This document shows positions 16,275-30,402 of a DNA stretch of 61,139 nt, piece by piece. This DNA comes from a virus. The DNA lies in the IMG/VR virus record IMGVR_UViG_3300020141_000099, positions 1 to 61,139 of that record; one strand, given 5' to 3'. Within the stretch, counting starts at the first letter, position 1; every line of letters begins with the position of its first letter. The translations under genes were made by a program, and so were the position numbers. The notes under the pieces were generated by a model, which saw only the letters and a program-made list of their open reading frames with translations, did no database searches and was not told where the DNA came from.

Positions 16275-17033
16275 TTATCCTATGACAAATGTCAATGGTT
16301 GTTGGTTATCTTTGTTATTAATTAGATCCAATTCGAGCATATCAATTTCGGCTTTGCCTTCGGATTTTAGGGCAGTTCCGTTTAGGCTTGTTCCACCTTG
16401 TGGACTTGCGATAGTCTGAAACTTTTCGCGAGCTTCACCTAACATCATTTTACAAGTTGCTAGAGCATAGTCACGCAACCATATGCCAGAGTTAGGATCT
16501 TGGAATAGTACAAAATCTGGTTTGTGATTGTACATCCATAGTAAAACATGTTCTTCGCCCCTAGGACGTTGGGTAATTCTTAAACGCTTACTAGTCGGGT
16601 TCCAATCAAAGTTGATATAAGAACCAAACATTTTACCAACTTCTTTTTGGTAACTTGCGAACATGTAGTAGGTGCTCAGACCGCCCATGTTACTGGAACT
16701 CATCAAATAGGTATTAGTGTAGGCCAAGTTAAACGGTTCAAATAAAGTACCGCCATCGCCGCCGCCTGTTCTAGAACCAATACTTCGTCTAAAAACTTGA
16801 CGAACTTGCATTACTTCTTGTGATAAAGTATATTCATTTACGTCAGTTTGTAAAGTTAAAAATCCAAAACTCTCTTCAACGCTGTTACTACTACGTTGAC
16901 GATATTTTAATAATGCTCTATCTATAGCAGTATTGTAATGTTTAGGATCTAGTTCAACATCGACCATGCCGTCGCCGAGCATAGTACGGACGTATTCTAT
17001 GACTTTTTGTTTTTCTGTTTCAAGTTCGCTCAT
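16275..17033 (-). CDS. 13: Neck protein gp13
   Basis: The protein is 252 aa (T4 gp13 is 309). It forms the neck ring below the portal with gp14 and allows tail joining. Typical segments are the N-terminal helix VIEYVRTMLGDGMVDVEL, YNTAIDRALLKYRQRSSN, and RLRITQRPRGEEHVLLWMYN followed by WLRDYALATCKMMLGEARE. These match neck proteins of aquatic T4-like phages. It is divergent from gp14 with a 28-base spacer that holds a back-to-back promoter pair. GCTAAATA lies 5 bases from the ATG and no ribosome-binding site is present. Confidence 0.9.
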   Translation of the reverse strand: MSELETEKQKVIEYVRTMLGDGMVDVELDPKHYNTAIDRALLKYRQRSSNSVEESFGFLTLQTDVNEYTLSQEVMQVRQVFRRSIGSRTGGGDGGTLFEPFNLAYTNTYLMSSSNMGGLSTYYMFASYQKEVGKMFGSYINFDWNPTSKRLRITQRPRGEEHVLLWMYNHKPDFVLFQDPNSGIWLRDYALATCKMMLGEAREKFQTIASPQGGTSLNGTALKSEGKAEIDMLELDLINNKDNQQPLTFVIG

Positions 17034-17038
17034 GTCAA

Positions 17039-17046
17039 TATTTAGC
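17039..17046 (-). promoter_or_regulatory. Late-promoter-like octamer GCTAAATA, gp13
   Basis: It is half of a back-to-back pair with the gp14 octamer; five bases (TTGAC) lie between it and the gp13 ATG. There is no space for a Shine-Dalgarno sequence. Confidence 0.58.
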
Positions 17047-17054
17047 TATAAATA
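17047..17054 (+). promoter_or_regulatory. Exact T4 late consensus TATAAATA, gp14-gp15-Nudix operon
   Basis: This is the perfect TATAAATA octamer, 7 bases before the gp14 ATG and directly abutting the oppositely oriented gp13 octamer. It would drive the plus-strand operon. Confidence 0.65.
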
Positions 17055-17061
17055 TAAGACT

Positions 17062-18264
17062 ATGCCAAGACTCTCACTTTACCGTCCTGAAAAGGGACCC
17101 GATTTCCGCTTCCTAGATCGAACCATTAACGAACAGTTTCAGGTTGGGGGCACCGATATCTTAATTCATAAGTATCTGGGACCGCAAGATCCTTTAGACG
17201 GGACCGCAACACCTGCGACACCTGTTAATGGAAACCCTATTCCTGAACTAGGAATACAGGATGTTCTGTTCATGGAAAACAGAGATAGGAAATACGCCAA
17301 AGATATCTACGTGTCTCGTGGAATTTATACCATGCAAGACATAGATTTTAATCTAAGTCAGTTTGGATTTTTCCTATCTAACGATAACATAATGATCACG
17401 TTTCATTTAAGAAGTACTGTAGAGTTATTGGGACGTAAAATTATGGCAGGCGATGTACTAGAATTGCCGCACTTAAAGGACGAATACGCTTTAGACGATG
17501 CCAGCGTGGCACTAAAACGTTTTTATGTTGTTACCGATGTAGCAAGGCCTGCTACAGGTTACAGTCAAACTTGGTATCCACACTTGCTACGTGCGAAATG
17601 TGAGCCATTAGTAGACACACAAGAGTTTGCTCAAATACTTGATCAGCCTGCTGAAGACGGCACTGATAATACTTTGAGAGATGTATTGTCGATCTACAAT
17701 AAAAATATTGAAATTAACAATCAAATTCTTGCCCAGGCAGAAGAAGATGCCGGTCTTAGCGGTTACGATACTCAGCAATTTTATACACTTCCTGTAAATG
17801 ATCAAGGATTGTTAGACATTGCCGATGTAACAGATGACCGAGATGCCAGCGAAGATGATCATACAGTAGATGCTAGTTCAGTATATGTAAATCCTATGAA
17901 GGATGTTTACGTAGGATACTTAACAGGTGACGGTATTCCTCCAAACGGAGCACCGTATACCTTTGGAATATCTTTTCCTTTTGGACCAACCGAAGGAGCG
18001 TTTCACTTACGAACAGATCACTTACCCAACAGATTGTTTAGATTTAACGGAAACACTTGGGTATTTGTTGAAAGTAACGTTAGAACCACAATGACTAATA
18101 AGCCAGTCAACGGATTACCGGCGGCACCTGCGTTAACTAGACATAATCAAGTTGGAAGTTTTATTAACAATAATAATACCGCTACTATTGCCGGAAAAGT
18201 TGTTGAAGAAAGACAGAGTCTTAGCAAAGCACTAAAGAAACAAAAACCACAGGCAGATAATTAA
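17062..18264 (+). CDS. 14: Neck protein gp14
   Basis: The protein is 400 aa from the ATG at 17062 (MPRLSLYRPEKGPDF); T4 gp14 is 256. An upstream in-frame ATG at 16966 lies inside gp13 and is rejected. gp14 acts with gp13 at the neck. It has the family pattern GTDILIHKYLGP near the N-terminus, LFMENRDRKYAKDIYVSRG, LSQFGFFLSNDNIMITFHLRS and GDVLELPHL. The C-terminal 150 residues are acidic and linker-like. Its stop overlaps the gp15 ATG (TAATG). TATAAATA ends only 7 bases upstream of the ATG. Confidence 0.9.
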   Translation: MPRLSLYRPEKGPDFRFLDRTINEQFQVGGTDILIHKYLGPQDPLDGTATPATPVNGNPIPELGIQDVLFMENRDRKYAKDIYVSRGIYTMQDIDFNLSQFGFFLSNDNIMITFHLRSTVELLGRKIMAGDVLELPHLKDEYALDDASVALKRFYVVTDVARPATGYSQTWYPHLLRAKCEPLVDTQEFAQILDQPAEDGTDNTLRDVLSIYNKNIEINNQILAQAEEDAGLSGYDTQQFYTLPVNDQGLLDIADVTDDRDASEDDHTVDASSVYVNPMKDVYVGYLTGDGIPPNGAPYTFGISFPFGPTEGAFHLRTDHLPNRLFRFNGNTWVFVESNVRTTMTNKPVNGLPAAPALTRHNQVGSFINNNNTATIAGKVVEERQSLSKALKKQKPQADN

Positions 18265-19691
18265 TGGAACATTTTTACGACGGGCAGATTCGCCGATACT
18301 TAAATCAATTTATGAGGCTTATGAGCGGCTTTGGGTATAAAGACGGTCGTGGCAATATTGTACAAATTCCTGTTAGATATGGTGACATGTCCAGGCAGGT
18401 TGCCAGTGTCTTGAAAAAGAATAGTGAAAATATTTTAAACTCTGCTCCTTTTATTGCCTGCTATATTAAGACTTTAGATTTTGCTAGAGATAGATTACAA
18501 GATCCAACATACATAGGTAAAATGCACATTCGTGAAAGACAGTTTGGATACATTGATGAGAATCCCAACAGTCCTACGTTTGGTCAAACGATAGAAGATT
18601 ACGCTAATGTACAGGGAGAAAATTATACTGTTGAAAGATTAATGCCGAGTCCCTATAATATAACGTTTTCAGCAGACATATGGTCAACTAACACTGATCA
18701 AAAGTTACAAATTTTAGAACAGATACTAGTATTGTTTCGTCCTGCCATGGAGATACAAACTACCAGTAACTATATTGACTGGACTAGTTTAAGCTATGTT
18801 GAACTAACTGGAGTTAATTGGTCTAGCAGACAGATTCCCCAGGGTACAGAAAACGATATAGATATCGCTACACTAACATTCACAACTCCTGTATGGATTA
18901 CTCCTCCTGCTAAAGTTAAAAAATTAGGAATCATTACCAAGATTATTGCCAACGTGTTTGTAGAACCAACAGGAACAATTGGTACTGGTGATCTTGTGTT
19001 TAGTAATCCGGTCGCTCCTGTAGTTGTTACTCCTGGTAATTTTTCTATATTGTTATCAAACAACACAGGAAAGTTAATGGCACCGGGTGAAAATTTAATC
19101 ATTAATGAATTGGGCACTATTCCTGTTAAAGGTGGAGTTAAAGTCAATTGGCAAACATTGCTTGATTTATATCCGGGTAACTTTAGAGCAGGCTTAAGCC
19201 ACATAGAACTTACTAAACCCGATGGTGGGAAAATCGTAGGTTATCTAAGCATGAATCCGCTCGACGAATCAGACATGGAAATAATGAGCATTACATTTGA
19301 CGGAGAAACATTGTTAAATTCTGATATTGCTGATTTAACAAGTTCTATAACTCGAGGATCAATAAACGCCATCATTGATCCTACTACATTTAATCCTGGT
19401 CAAACACCGAGTATAGATACTCGATATCTTATTTTAGAAGACATCGTAGCAACAGTTGACGGTCCGTCTGCGTGGCAAGAGGGGCAAGGTCAACCATTTA
19501 ATGCCACAGCCAATGACATCATACAATTTGACGGCACAAAATGGAATGTTATTTTCAATTCATCAACAGTCACCGACGTTACATATATAACTAACTCATA
19601 TACAGGTATACAATACAAATGGGACGGAGAACAATGGTCCAAGAGTATCGACGGCATGTATGACCCAGGAGAATGGCGTTTAGTTTTATGA
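18264..19691 (+). CDS. 15: Proximal tail sheath stabiliser gp15
   Basis: The protein is 475 aa, against 272 in T4. gp15 caps the sheath and joins tail to head. The N-terminal 210 residues carry the family pattern: FYDGQIRRYLNQFMRLMSGF, VPVRYGD-type segment IPVRYGDMSRQVAS, an RDRL segment, YNITFSADIWSTN and PVWITPPAKVKKLGII. After residue 230 there is a family-atypical beta-rich extension of about 240 residues ending in a Trp-rich repeat (WDGEQWSK). It is coupled to gp14 upstream and to the Nudix gene downstream through ATGA. Confidence 0.92.
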   Translation: MEHFYDGQIRRYLNQFMRLMSGFGYKDGRGNIVQIPVRYGDMSRQVASVLKKNSENILNSAPFIACYIKTLDFARDRLQDPTYIGKMHIRERQFGYIDENPNSPTFGQTIEDYANVQGENYTVERLMPSPYNITFSADIWSTNTDQKLQILEQILVLFRPAMEIQTTSNYIDWTSLSYVELTGVNWSSRQIPQGTENDIDIATLTFTTPVWITPPAKVKKLGIITKIIANVFVEPTGTIGTGDLVFSNPVAPVVVTPGNFSILLSNNTGKLMAPGENLIINELGTIPVKGGVKVNWQTLLDLYPGNFRAGLSHIELTKPDGGKIVGYLSMNPLDESDMEIMSITFDGETLLNSDIADLTSSITRGSINAIIDPTTFNPGQTPSIDTRYLILEDIVATVDGPSAWQEGQGQPFNATANDIIQFDGTKWNVIFNSSTVTDVTYITNSYTGIQYKWDGEQWSKSIDGMYDPGEWRLVL

Positions 19692-20116
19692 CAGAAATTA
19701 TTTGTAGCGGTGGTTTGTTCTTTGCTAAAGATACGAAAAGATTTTTATTTCTTTTACGTAATCAAGGAAAGACAGCAGGCACATGGGGCATTGTTGGCGG
19801 CAAAAAAGAACCCGAAGATGCTACAGTTTATGATGGCCTAAAAAGAGAGATTGAAGAAGAAGTAGGTAAGACTCCTACTATTAAAAAAGTTATTCCGCTT
19901 GAATTATTCACTAGCGAAGATCAACATTTCCAATTTAATACATATATGTTGATAGTTGAAAAAGAATTTATTCCTGTGCTGAACGACGAGCATGTGGGAT
20001 ATGCTTGGTGTGATTTAAACTACTGGCCTAAGCCCTTACATCAGGGTGTAAAAAGAAGTCTGTCAAATAAAACTAACAGAACAAAAATAGAATTGCTATT
20101 AGAAATCCTTAGTTAA
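19688..20116 (+). CDS. Nudix hydrolase
   Basis: The protein is 142 aa from the ATG at 19688, which overlaps the gp15 stop as ATGA; an in-frame ATG at 19673 inside gp15 is less likely. The Nudix box is at about 37-60, beginning GGKKEPED and ending REIEEEVG. It carries the catalytic REUxEExG core, with the loop between the first Glu and the Arg one or two residues off the standard length. Nudix enzymes hydrolyse nucleoside diphosphates linked to another group; the substrate here is unknown (dNTP, NAD, RNA cap or ADP-ribose types are possible). It is the only enzyme in the gp14-gp15 operon, so it is a late gene, and it ends exactly against the stop of the 107-aa gene. Confidence 0.9.
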   Translation: MTEIICSGGLFFAKDTKRFLFLLRNQGKTAGTWGIVGGKKEPEDATVYDGLKREIEEEVGKTPTIKKVIPLELFTSEDQHFQFNTYMLIVEKEFIPVLNDEHVGYAWCDLNYWPKPLHQGVKRSLSNKTNRTKIELLLEILS

Positions 20117-20440
20117 TTACCAAGGTTTGTTTAGTGTAACAGTTGCCGGAACTACCTGTTGTTGGATTTGATTTGCTAGGTTATCTTTAAAGTCTTGTAG
20201 TACTTCTTCTCCTAGCGCAGATTCAACCCAGACTTGTACGAGATTTTGTGTTAGATAATTGAATTCTCTAAACTCCATAGAGTCGGGTTCTGATATTCCT
20301 ACATTTCCAAAAAGTTGAGCGCCGTGACCTTCACCGTCTGTTGCGGATAGGATGTATTCAACATTGTGAACAACATTAGACATCCCGTTTAATGTTGGAT
20401 GAGCTAGAAATCGGGGAAATTCCCATGTGTAAGTAATCAT
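20117..20440 (-). CDS. Small virion-type protein, member of a three-copy family (copy A)
   Basis: The protein is 107 aa from the ATG at 20440 (MITYTWEFP). An upstream ATG at 20476 lies within the oxygenase gene and is rejected. It belongs with the 122-aa and 148-aa proteins nearby. All have TYTW or TFKW at the N-terminus, a VV/VVY strand with TATD or TGTD, a motif ending in a P-x-x-x-x-F or similar strand, a helix with WV or WI, and a C-terminal hydrophobic end. I do not know its function. A fibre-associated structural role fits the position. The GATAAATA octamer overlaps the stop of the oxygenase gene, 5 bases from this ATG. Confidence 0.75.
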   Translation of the reverse strand: MITYTWEFPRFLAHPTLNGMSNVVHNVEYILSATDGEGHGAQLFGNVGISEPDSMEFREFNYLTQNLVQVWVESALGEEVLQDFKDNLANQIQQQVVPATVTLNKPW

Positions 20441-20445
20441 AATTT

Positions 20446-20453
20446 TATTTATC
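20446..20453 (-). promoter_or_regulatory. Late-promoter-like octamer GATAAATA, 107-aa gene
   Basis: Its TAA is the stop codon of the oxygenase gene. AAATT separates it from the ATG at 20440. GGAG lies 12 bases from the ATG, too far for normal Shine-Dalgarno pairing. Confidence 0.5.
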
Positions 20454-21015
20454 TCCAGTGAGCACCTTCGTACCACCCTGCTAGACTGTATCTAATACCA
20501 GATGTTACCGGCTTAACTTCGTGATATATTAAACTGGGAAACACGCAAACGGTGCCCTTTGCTCTTAAATTTTCTGCGTTTGGTTTATGGTTTACATCTA
20601 TAAACTCTAGATCTCCGCCATCGTAACTAGTTGGGTCAGATAACTGTACAGTAAAACTTAATTTCCTATGTGTTTTTAAAGGACTTATAAAGTGTGTATC
20701 TTTATGCTGTTTATAGCATCCTTGGTTTTTAGAGTCGTAAGAAGCAAATTGTATTTCTGGCAAATATCTGTAGTCTACGCCGAACCAGGAATTATTAGCT
20801 GCCGCTACTAGTTTGTCTAGTTCGCTGTATAACCAGTTCCATTCGTTTGATCTACGTATCCATCTTACAGAGCTTCTGCGATAATCGTCGCTGGTACGAG
20901 TACTTTGAGGGCCTAGTGTAGCAGGCTCTTCAGTAATTTCTAAAGATTTTTTAATTATTTTGTCGCAAATTTCTGAACTAAAATGTTCTTTAAAATACGA
21001 CCACTCGCCGATCAT
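20449..21015 (-). CDS. 2-oxoglutarate/Fe(II) oxygenase, prolyl-4-hydroxylase-like
   Basis: This 188-aa enzyme uses 2-oxoglutarate, O2 and Fe(II) to hydroxylate a substrate, typically a protein side chain. The iron ligands are HxD at His104-Lys-Asp106 (KQHKDTHF) and distal His165 (SLIYHEVKPV). Arg175 (SGIRYSLAGW) binds 2-oxoglutarate. The YDGGDLEF segment is typical of P4H-like phage enzymes. It sits in a run of small structural genes just downstream of the collagen-like 2506-aa fibre, suggesting a virion protein as substrate; this is inference. No clear ribosome-binding site is seen; its start lies 6 bases after the 122-aa gene, so coupling is likely. Confidence 0.9.
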   Translation of the reverse strand: MIGEWSYFKEHFSSEICDKIIKKSLEITEEPATLGPQSTRTSDDYRRSSVRWIRRSNEWNWLYSELDKLVAAANNSWFGVDYRYLPEIQFASYDSKNQGCYKQHKDTHFISPLKTHRKLSFTVQLSDPTSYDGGDLEFIDVNHKPNAENLRAKGTVCVFPSLIYHEVKPVTSGIRYSLAGWYEGAHWR

Positions 21016-21021
21016 CGTCTA

Positions 21022-21390
21022 TTATGGAGTTACAGGACCGTCTGCCTCTGCCTTAGATATCGCAATTTGTTCAGTGACAGTGACATTAGTTGTTGTACTA
21101 TCAGCAAAAGAAAGAGTCTTTATGTTAGGCATTAGCGAATTTTCAATTACTGTGACGGCAACTTTTGATTTAACCCATTCAATGATTTGTTCTTTAGTTA
21201 CCTGGTCAGCTGGTCTGAAATCTGTGATATTATCGATATCTAATTCAACTACACCCATTTGGCTTTTTGTTTTTCCCGAATCGGATGTAGCTGTGCACTG
21301 CCAGACAACACGATATACTACATCCTCATTTCCTTCATGAGAATCTAGTAAATCTACATTTTGTAATGACCATGTATAGGTTGTTGCCAT
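21022..21390 (-). CDS. Small virion-type protein, three-copy family (copy B)
   Basis: This 122-aa protein starts MATTYTWSLQNV. It shares with copies A and C the TYTW-type start, a middle strand pair with a Trp (VYRVVWQCTATSD), a QVTKEQIIEWVKSKV helix like EMVLSWIQPI of copy C, and a C-terminal strand. It has a CTGGAGAT ribosome-binding site and a GATAAATA octamer overlapping the stop of the 63-aa gene. Function is unknown; a fibre-associated or assembly role is inferred from the position. Confidence 0.78.
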   Translation of the reverse strand: MATTYTWSLQNVDLLDSHEGNEDVVYRVVWQCTATSDSGKTKSQMGVVELDIDNITDFRPADQVTKEQIIEWVKSKVAVTVIENSLMPNIKTLSFADSTTTNVTVTEQIAISKAEADGPVTP

Positions 21391-21415
21391 TTCTTATCTC
21401 CAGTAATTAAGCTAA

Positions 21416-21423
21416 TATTTATC
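21416..21423 (-). promoter_or_regulatory. Late-promoter-like octamer GATAAATA, 122-aa gene
   Basis: It overlaps the stop codon of the 63-aa gene (the TAA of TAAATA). The leader is about 20 bases and contains CTGGAGAT. Confidence 0.55.
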
Positions 21424-21610
21424 CTTCTGAACCGGGTCCCATTGGGCCGTTACCGGAAGGTTGTTGTTGCTGTACTTGTGGTCCAGCCTGTTGACGAATA
21501 GCATCGACCACTAAAAAACATGTTTCGTACGGCAGTTTGCCTAGGCCGGCCATTACGGTGTTTAGTTCATTAAGGTCTAATGTTAAAGTGATTTTTTGTT
21601 CTTGTGTCAT
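21419..21610 (-). CDS. 63-aa hypothetical protein
   Basis: This small protein has a compact N-terminal region (KITLTLDLNELNTVMAGLGK, then LPYETCFLVVDAI) and a flexible Gln/Gly/Pro tail. I recall similar short proteins in related phages, with no function. A clear CAGGAG ribosome-binding site and an exact TATAAATA octamer upstream show that it is expressed, probably late. Confidence 0.75.
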   Translation of the reverse strand: MTQEQKITLTLDLNELNTVMAGLGKLPYETCFLVVDAIRQQAGPQVQQQQPSGNGPMGPGSEG

Positions 21611-21634
21611 GTTGGAAAACTCCTGTTATAGTAT

Positions 21635-21642
21635 TATTTATA
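21635..21642 (-). promoter_or_regulatory. Exact T4 late consensus TATAAATA, 63-aa gene
   Basis: The perfect octamer lies 24 bases upstream of the ATG, with CAGGAG in the leader, inside the 50-base gap between the 148-aa and 63-aa genes. Confidence 0.68.
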
Positions 21643-21660
21643 TACGCAGTTAATAGGTGT

Positions 21661-22107
21661 TTAAATATCGGTTCTAGCAGGTTCTGCTACTGTAGGGATC
21701 GGAGTTACATTTGGATCCTGCCATGGCATTCTTTGAACTTGACGTTTGATATTTAAGTTTACGCCAATTTTTGCGGCGATTGAGTCGTTAATGTGAGCGC
21801 GATAATTTGGCTCTTCAGCTATTGGTTGAATCCAACTTAGTACCATTTCTTCTGTTAACTCGTCGTAAGGTACAAATTCGCCTTCGGGAACATCGACAGA
21901 TGTAAAAGGTGTAGCACCGTCAAATTTTCCTTCATTTCCGTTTTCGTCCGTACCAGTTTTACGCCAGTAAGTTTGTACCACCGCGTTGCTGTTTGAGCCC
22001 TCATCTGAAACTTTCATCCCAGTTACTTCCCATTTAAATGTGACGGTAGAAGTTATGCCCCCTGGCCAACTCATTACGATTGATGCTGTTGTTGCTGTTG
22101 TTGACAC
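21661..22107 (-). CDS. Small virion-type protein, three-copy family (copy C), GTG start
   Basis: The protein is 148 aa. The start is GTG at 22107, supported by AGGAGACT 4-11 bases upstream; a later ATG (residue 12) has no such site. Features are the TFKWEVTGM strand, VVQTYWRKTGTDENGNEG, a DxxxFTSVDVPEG turn, an EMVLSWIQPI helix and a Pro-rich C-terminus. Proteins with the YWxKxGTDENGNxG segment are common near tail fibre genes of aquatic T4-like phages, without known function. It follows the 2506-aa fibre gene by 14 bases. Confidence 0.8.
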   Translation of the reverse strand: MSTTATTASIVMSWPGGITSTVTFKWEVTGMKVSDEGSNSNAVVQTYWRKTGTDENGNEGKFDGATPFTSVDVPEGEFVPYDELTEEMVLSWIQPIAEEPNYRAHINDSIAAKIGVNLNIKRQVQRMPWQDPNVTPIPTVAEPARTDI

Positions 22108-22121
22108 AATAGTCTCCTGAT

Positions 22122-29642
<7,521 letters not shown>

Positions 29643-29663
29643 AGCTTATGACTTGTTATCCAA

Positions 29664-29671
29664 TATTTATC
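29664..29671 (-). promoter_or_regulatory. Late-promoter-like octamer GATAAATA, 2506-aa fibre gene
   Basis: It lies in the 36-base gap before the fibre gene and 22 bases before its ATG. Confidence 0.58.
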
Positions 29672-29678
29672 TGTAAAT

Positions 29679-30377
29679 TTATGTTGTGATTTCCACAGTT
29701 TCGACTCTTGCTACAAACCTTACAGGGTTTGAATCTGCGGCAGTTGCTACTACTTGAAGTCCTCCGTATACTGTATCTGCTATGACATTGACGTCATAGG
29801 CAGCATTGCTTGACCAAATTTTTGTTTTGTTTACTACTTTTACAGCAGTAGAAGCAGTTCCTGTTACTTTAGAAATTATTCCATTAAATTCCCAAGCACC
29901 TTCGTTAGCAGATGTTGTGGCTTTTGCTGTAACTAAAATTTTAAAAGAAAACGCAGAATTATTTGGTAGTATAATTTGATTAGTCGTTCCTGCCGCAGTT
30001 CCATCTGTAGTTAATGCGGTTGCTATTGCGGCGGCTACTTGTCTACGTAGTATATAAAATCCTGCTTGAGCATCTCCGTCAAACTGGAAATTGCCCGAAG
30101 AGATTATATGAGCATAGTTAATGTTTCTAGTAATAGCACCAGGGCCTACTACAAGATTGCCAGCGATACCGGCTCCGCCATACACAACCAATCCGCCTGT
30201 AGCAGTACTAGTAGCATTTGTAGAAGTAGTTACAATTACTCTTTTAGCAGTAAACGGATCTAAGCTGGTAATTGCTGATTGAATCTGCCAGGCGTTGCCG
30301 TTCCAGACCCAGGTCCTGGTTCCTATATTATAGGTATCGCCTACATTGGGATTTGAGGGAAAATTTAAATCTGCCAT
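29679..30377 (-). CDS. 232-aa fibre-related structural protein
   Basis: The N-terminus has the common fibre-end element NVGDTYNIGTRTWVWNGNAW (residues 12-31). Next comes one TGGLVVYGGAGIAGNLVVG repeat, the type repeated many times in the neighbouring 1858- and 1088-aa proteins. A C-terminal beta domain of about 140 residues follows (FQFDGDAQAGFYILRRQ onward). It lies between two fibre genes and has a GTTAAATA octamer just upstream. It may be a short fibre, a cap or a joining piece. Confidence 0.8.
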   Translation of the reverse strand: MADLNFPSNPNVGDTYNIGTRTWVWNGNAWQIQSAITSLDPFTAKRVIVTTSTNATSTATGGLVVYGGAGIAGNLVVGPGAITRNINYAHIISSGNFQFDGDAQAGFYILRRQVAAAIATALTTDGTAAGTTNQIILPNNSAFSFKILVTAKATTSANEGAWEFNGIISKVTGTASTAVKVVNKTKIWSSNAAYDVNVIADTVYGGLQVVATAADSNPVRFVARVETVEITT

Positions 30378-30393
30378 AATTAATTAACCGTTC

Positions 30394-30401
30394 TATTTAA
30401 C
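30394..30401 (-). promoter_or_regulatory. Possible late-promoter octamer GTTAAATA, 232-aa gene
   Basis: It lies in the 25-base gap and 17 bases before the ATG, leaving a leader of about 11 bases without a good ribosome-binding site. Confidence 0.42.
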
Positions 30402-30402
30402 A

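Noticed and set aside
16966-17061. N-terminal extension of gp14 from an ATG inside gp13
   Set aside because: It would cross the divergent promoter pair and the sequence is hydrophobic read-through unlike the gp14 family.
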